This document shows positions 32,175 through 35,213 of a DNA stretch of 35,213 nt, piece by piece; positions within the stretch are counted from its first letter, which is position 1; every line of letters starts with the position of its first letter. This stretch comes from Anaerolineae bacterium (GTDB lineage: Bacteria; Chloroflexota; Anaerolineae; 4572-78; J111). A model generated the notes under the pieces. That model did not search any database. It was given only the letters and a program-made list of their open reading frames with translations, and was not told the DNA's origin. A program made the position numbers and the translations under genes. The DNA is taken from the NCBI GenBank assembly GCA_020433805.1, contig JAGRBZ010000035.1:1-35213 (forward strand). The letters run 5' to 3'.

Positions 32175-32730
32175 TAGCGGCGAAGAGATGAGCCTCACCG
32201 TTGAAGAGGCGGCTTCGCTGCGGCAAGGCTTCACCTACTGCCCCCGCTGCCGGGCCGAGATGGTCAATCGCGAGGTGTACGGTCGGGTTCGGCGCGTGTG
32301 TTCTGATCCGGAGTGCAGGTTTGTTCAGTTCATCGATCCAAAAGTGACTGCCGCCGTAATGGCCGAAAAAGACGGGCGTATTCTCATGGTGCGCCGCACG
32401 ATGGATCCGGAACGGGGCAAATGGTGTTTTCCCGGCGGCTTTATGGAAATCGGTGAAACGCCGCAGCAAACTGCTGTCCGCGAGTGCCGGGAAGAAAGCG
32501 GCTATGAGGTTGACCTCATCCGCCTGATTGATGTTTTCTACTACGAGGATTATCGCGGTAGCGGAGTTCTTATTATGTACAAAGGTAAAGTCGTAGGTGG
32601 CCAACCCGCCACTGGTGACGATACCGATCAGGTCGGTCTTTTTGGTTTGGATGATCTGCCGGAGATTGCGTTCGATACAAATCGTCAGGCCATTGCGCTG
32701 TGGCGAGAAGGTAAATTATGTGATGACTAA
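32161..32730 (+). CDS. Nudix hydrolase with N-terminal zinc ribbon
   Basis: A 189-residue enzyme. A four-Cys zinc ribbon (C27, C30, C47, C52) precedes the Nudix fold, as in NudC-type NADH pyrophosphatases, but the NudC-specific SQPWPFPxS motif is absent. The Nudix box runs from GGFMEIGE (about 92-99) through [11 protein letters not shown] and keeps the full G-x5-E-x7-RE-x2-EE pattern, so it should cut a nucleoside diphosphate linked to another group. The start may be 32161, 32167 or 32188; all but the last overlap the stop of the URO-D gene. Its end overlaps the tsaD start by 8 bases. The three genes thus form one tight unit. Confidence 0.9.
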   Translation: MLMPDSGEEMSLTVEEAASLRQGFTYCPRCRAEMVNREVYGRVRRVCSDPECRFVQFIDPKVTAAVMAEKDGRILMVRRTMDPERGKWCFPGGFMEIGETPQQTAVRECREESGYEVDLIRLIDVFYYEDYRGSGVLIMYKGKVVGGQPATGDDTDQVGLFGLDDLPEIAFDTNRQAIALWREGKLCDD

Positions 32731-33790
32731 AATTCTAGCAATTGAATCTTCCTGCGATGAAACCGCCGCCGCTGTAATTGAAGACGGCTATTGCATTTTG
32801 TCAAATGTCGTCGCTTCACAGATTGATATTCACCGGCGCTATAGCGGTGTCTTTCCCGAAGTGGCCTCACGTCAGCATATTCTGGCTATCGGTACCGTAG
32901 TTCAAGATGCCCTTATCGAAGCCCGAACCGGCTGGAACGACATTGAAGCCGTCGCGGTGACCTACGGTCCGGGCCTGGTTGGTAGTTTGCTGGTGGGTGT
33001 TAACGCGGCCAAGGGTATTGCCTTGTCTCAAAACATTCCCCTAATCGGCATTAACCATTTGGAGGGGCATCTGTACTCCAACTGGCTCGATACCGAAAAT
33101 CGCGGTCATCCGCCGCGTAAGCACTTTCCGGCGCTGTGCCTTATTGTTTCCGGCGGCCACACCGAACTGGTTCTGATTCGAAATCACGGCAACTACGAAA
33201 TTCTGGGCCGAACCATTGACGATGCAGCCGGAGAGGCGTTCGATAAAGTGGCCCGCGTGCTTGATCTCGGTTTTCCGGGCGGCCCGGCGATTCAAGAAGC
33301 TGCTAAAGGCGGTAATCCAGCGGCATTTAAGTTCCCTCGCGCCAAACTGGGCGACTCATTCGATTTTAGCTTTTCGGGACTTAAAACCGCTGTGCTGCGC
33401 GTTGCTCAAAAATATACCAAAGTCGAAAAACTGCGACGGCCCTCGCGTGAGCAGAAGCTGCAACAAAAACAGGCCGAACATCGCCAGATGCCGGTAGCCG
33501 ATATTGCGGCTTCATTTCAAATGGCGGTCGTCGACGTTTTGGTTAGCAAAACCAAAGCCGCCGCCGAGAAATATAATGTTACCGAAGTGCTGCTGGCCGG
33601 CGGCGTATCGGCCAATATGCTGCTGCGCAACAAAATGATGACCGCTATCGACCGGCCGGTGCTGATCCCCCCGCTTTACCTGTGTACCGACAATGCGGCA
33701 ATGATTGGAGCTGCCGCCTACTGGCGTTTGCAAGCGGGTCAAACCAGTGGGTGGGAACTGGATGTGGTGGCAAATTTGCGGCTGGCTTAA
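32723..33790 (+). CDS. tsaD: tRNA threonylcarbamoyladenosine synthase subunit TsaD
   Basis: Transfers the threonylcarbamoyl group to adenosine-37 of ANN-decoding tRNAs, together with TsaB and TsaE. The start is the ATG at 32723, since homologues begin [13 protein letters not shown]; the frame continues far upstream, but that part is the Nudix gene in another frame. Visible features are [10 protein letters not shown] with the metal-binding His pair, [39 protein letters not shown] and CTDNAAMIG. The 355-residue length is slightly above the norm, because of a Lys/Arg/Gln-rich insert at about 233-255. The gene starts inside the Nudix stop (ATGACTAA overlap), so translation is probably coupled. 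No tsaB or tsaE gene is in view. Confidence 0.96.
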   Translation: MTKILAIESSCDETAAAVIEDGYCILSNVVASQIDIHRRYSGVFPEVASRQHILAIGTVVQDALIEARTGWNDIEAVAVTYGPGLVGSLLVGVNAAKGIALSQNIPLIGINHLEGHLYSNWLDTENRGHPPRKHFPALCLIVSGGHTELVLIRNHGNYEILGRTIDDAAGEAFDKVARVLDLGFPGGPAIQEAAKGGNPAAFKFPRAKLGDSFDFSFSGLKTAVLRVAQKYTKVEKLRRPSREQKLQQKQAEHRQMPVADIAASFQMAVVDVLVSKTKAAAEKYNVTEVLLAGGVSANMLLRNKMMTAIDRPVLIPPLYLCTDNAAMIGAAAYWRLQAGQTSGWELDVVANLRLA

Positions 33791-33814
33791 GGAGGAAATT
33801 TTAACGCTTAAACG

Positions 33815-33843
33815 TTGAGAAAGTAACGCATTTCGGGCATAAT
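33815..33843 (+). promoter_or_regulatory. Promoter of the zinc-ribbon/HEAT protein gene
   Basis: TTGAGA (33815-33820), 17 bases, CATAAT (33838-33843): five of six matches in each box with ideal spacing. The start codon is 52 bases after the -10 box. Confidence 0.65.
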
Positions 33844-33894
33844 TAAAAGTGAATTACATCATTCTTATCAAGGTTTGCACGAGAGACTTGTTTT

Positions 33895-34737
33895 ATGAAA
33901 CTTCACGATTTGAAATGTCCCAACTGCGGCACACCCATTGACCGTACTACCTCCCTTAGCCAACTTATAGAATGTACAAGCTGCGGCTCTACGCTTTTGG
34001 CAACCGATCTCGGATTGGATACCGTAAACGCTTGCCCCGACTGCGGCACACTCAATGCTGAAGACCAGCGCTTCTGTACTGACTGCGGCCACGCGCTTTA
34101 TGTTGAATGCGTTTTGTGTCACCAAAAAAACAAAATTGATGCCGTGCATTGCCAACGTTGTGGAGTTAATTTAAAGCGCAACCAGCTACGTCGCCGGCAA
34201 ATGCTTAAAGATCGGAAGCGATTGCACGACGAGCGCAATCAAATTTTTAAGGAAAAGGTGGCGCGTCAGCAAGCGGAAAAGTTGCAGCGGTTGCTGGATG
34301 ACCTGGATGAGCCGGAAAATCACGAGTTTGCTATCTACCAAATCAACCAGATCGGCATCAACGCTGTCGATGCGCTTATTGAGACAATGCTCCAGGATGA
34401 TGATCCAGACGCTCGATATGGCTCGGCCAGAGCGCTGGGCCAAATTTGCCAAGAACAGGATGTAAACGCTTTAATTAAGTCACGTTCGGCCAAAGCGTTG
34501 ATTCAGGCGCTGACCGACACCGAAGTTGGAGTTCGATATTGGGCAGCCGATGCGCTTGGTAAATGTGAATCACGCATCGCTGTTGAGCCGTTAGCGAAAC
34601 TGCTGCAGGTTGAAAGACACGATGGTGTGCGTCACCAAGCCCGCGAGTCGTTAGAGCAAATTGGCGGCAAACGTGCCCAGCAAGTATTATCCAACCTCCC
34701 TAAACCGAACCGGTTTTTCGGTTGGATCAAGCGATAA
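33895..34737 (+). CDS. Zinc-ribbon and HEAT-repeat protein of unknown function
   Basis: A 280-residue protein in three parts. Residues 1-92 hold six C-x2-C pairs (8/11, 27/30, 47/50, 61/64, 72/75, 86/89), enough for three zinc ribbons of the double-zinc-ribbon type. Residues about 93-140 are a highly charged, probably coiled-coil helix rich in Arg, Lys and Gln. Residues about 145-270 contain three HEAT/PBS-lyase-like repeats, such as DARYGSARALGQICQ and VRYWAADALGKCE. There is no signal peptide or membrane span. The architecture suggests a scaffold that binds a protein or nucleic acid partner; no enzyme motif is seen. It has its own promoter. The ribosome site is weak. Confidence 0.8.
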   Translation: MKLHDLKCPNCGTPIDRTTSLSQLIECTSCGSTLLATDLGLDTVNACPDCGTLNAEDQRFCTDCGHALYVECVLCHQKNKIDAVHCQRCGVNLKRNQLRRRQMLKDRKRLHDERNQIFKEKVARQQAEKLQRLLDDLDEPENHEFAIYQINQIGINAVDALIETMLQDDDPDARYGSARALGQICQEQDVNALIKSRSAKALIQALTDTEVGVRYWAADALGKCESRIAVEPLAKLLQVERHDGVRHQARESLEQIGGKRAQQVLSNLPKPNRFFGWIKR

Positions 34738-34813
34738 TGGTGATATAGATAACTGACACGGTTTTATACCCCTCCGTGCCAGCGACTTGCCAACAAAAAG
34801 GATGAACGAATTT

Positions 34814-35213
34814 ATGGCTAAGAAGACAATCCTCTACACCGGCCAAGGTGATGAGGGCTATACCAGCCTTCTCGGTATGGAGCGCGTAACGAAATACGAT
34901 CTCCGTCCGGAGGCTTATGGCACGGTCGATGAAGCAAGTGCCTTTATGGGGGTCGTTCGGGCTGAGCCGACGGCCAGTGACCGAACGCGCACGATTATTT
35001 TGGAAGCCCAGCGCGATTTGTGGGTTCTTATGGGCGAACTGGCTACGCCGCCAGGCGTCAAGCTGCCAAAAACTTTAGAGGCTGATCGTGTCACGTGGCT
35101 GGAAGAAGTCACTACCCAGTTGGGCAACGATTTTCCCCCTTTAAACCAATTTGTTATTCCGGGTGATACATCCATTGGTGCCTGGCTAGATGTCGCCCGC
35201 ACCGTGGTCCGCC
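34814..35213 (+). CDS. Cob(I)alamin adenosyltransferase, PduO type (3' end outside window)
   Basis: The frame runs off the right edge; 133 codons are visible. It starts MAKKTILYTGQGDEGYTSLL, which matches the ATP-binding N-terminus of PduO-type ATP:cob(I)alamin adenosyltransferases (TR-x-GD-x-G-x-T-SL pattern, here TGQGDEGYTSL). KYDLRPEAYGTVDEASAFMG and the later FVIPGDTSIGAWLDVARTVVR are further family segments, the last one holding the conserved Arg of the active site. The product makes adenosylcobalamin. An upstream in-frame ATG at 34802 would add four residues (MNEF), but AAAAGG would then abut the start codon. The chelatase gene at 29-31 kb may belong to the same pathway. Confidence 0.9.
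   Translation, partial: MAKKTILYTGQGDEGYTSLLGMERVTKYDLRPEAYGTVDEASAFMGVVRAEPTASDRTRTIILEAQRDLWVLMGELATPPGVKLPKTLEADRVTWLEEVTTQLGNDFPPLNQFVIPGDTSIGAWLDVARTVVR

Noticed and set aside
32597..32722. N-terminal extension of TsaD
   Set aside because: The extra 42 codons overlap the Nudix gene in another frame and do not look like TsaD; the family starts at [13 protein letters not shown].

Overview
The window looks like a chromosomal segment of a member of the Chloroflexota (green non-sulfur bacteria), most likely an uncultured Anaerolineae-type lineage. This is an inference from protein style: Thr/Pro-rich extracellular linkers, a PASTA kinase with a C-terminal beta-sandwich, an RskA/ECF pair, an EF-G-like paralogue and a ChlI/ChlD chelatase. 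Base composition is near 50% GC. No rRNA, tRNA, CRISPR array, transposase or phage gene was found; the region is housekeeping and regulatory.

Layout. 1-3.3 kb: the end of a Ser/Thr kinase with PASTA domains, then ftsH with a clear promoter and a two-way terminator. 3.3-8.3 kb: a hot-dog thioesterase, a HAD phosphatase, a metallo-beta-lactamase-fold hydrolase, a PstS-like lipoprotein, uppP and tgt. 8.4-11.3 kb: a membrane protein built from two copies of one domain, a sparse stretch, and a PHP phosphoesterase. 11.4-15.1 kb (minus strand): a YtxG/YtxH-like pair, a small membrane protein, mnmA and a cysteine desulfurase. 15.4-18.7 kb (plus strand): a 3-hydroxybutyrate-type dehydrogenase, a Bax-inhibitor-1 family protein and miaB. 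18.9-26.1 kb (minus strand): a SnoaL-like protein, then a block with a membrane-anchored ECF sigma fusion, two cytochromes c flanking a DUF2231 protein, an RskA-type anti-sigma factor and its ECF sigma factor. 26.7-35.2 kb (plus strand): an EF-G-like GTPase, a ChlI/ChlD chelatase split by a frameshift, a URO-D family protein, a Nudix hydrolase, tsaD, a zinc-ribbon/HEAT protein and the start of a cobalamin adenosyltransferase.

Themes. tRNA modification recurs (tgt, mnmA with a cysteine desulfurase as likely sulfur donor, miaB, tsaD). Tetrapyrrole or corrinoid metabolism appears at the right end. Envelope signalling is strong: a PASTA kinase, a classical ECF/anti-sigma pair and a one-polypeptide membrane sigma factor lying beside cytochromes.

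Most notable observations: (1) the chelatase AAA+ frame runs into a run of nine A, and the acidic linker plus VWA domain continue in the -1 frame, so one gene may make both a ChlI-like and a ChlD-like protein; (2) the 769-residue protein joins sigma-2, sigma-4, a zinc anti-sigma finger, a membrane span and an extracellular sensor-like region; (3) several intergenic regions hold degenerate arrays with an 8-base period; (4) a 450-residue membrane protein is an internal duplication with a constant offset of 223 residues.
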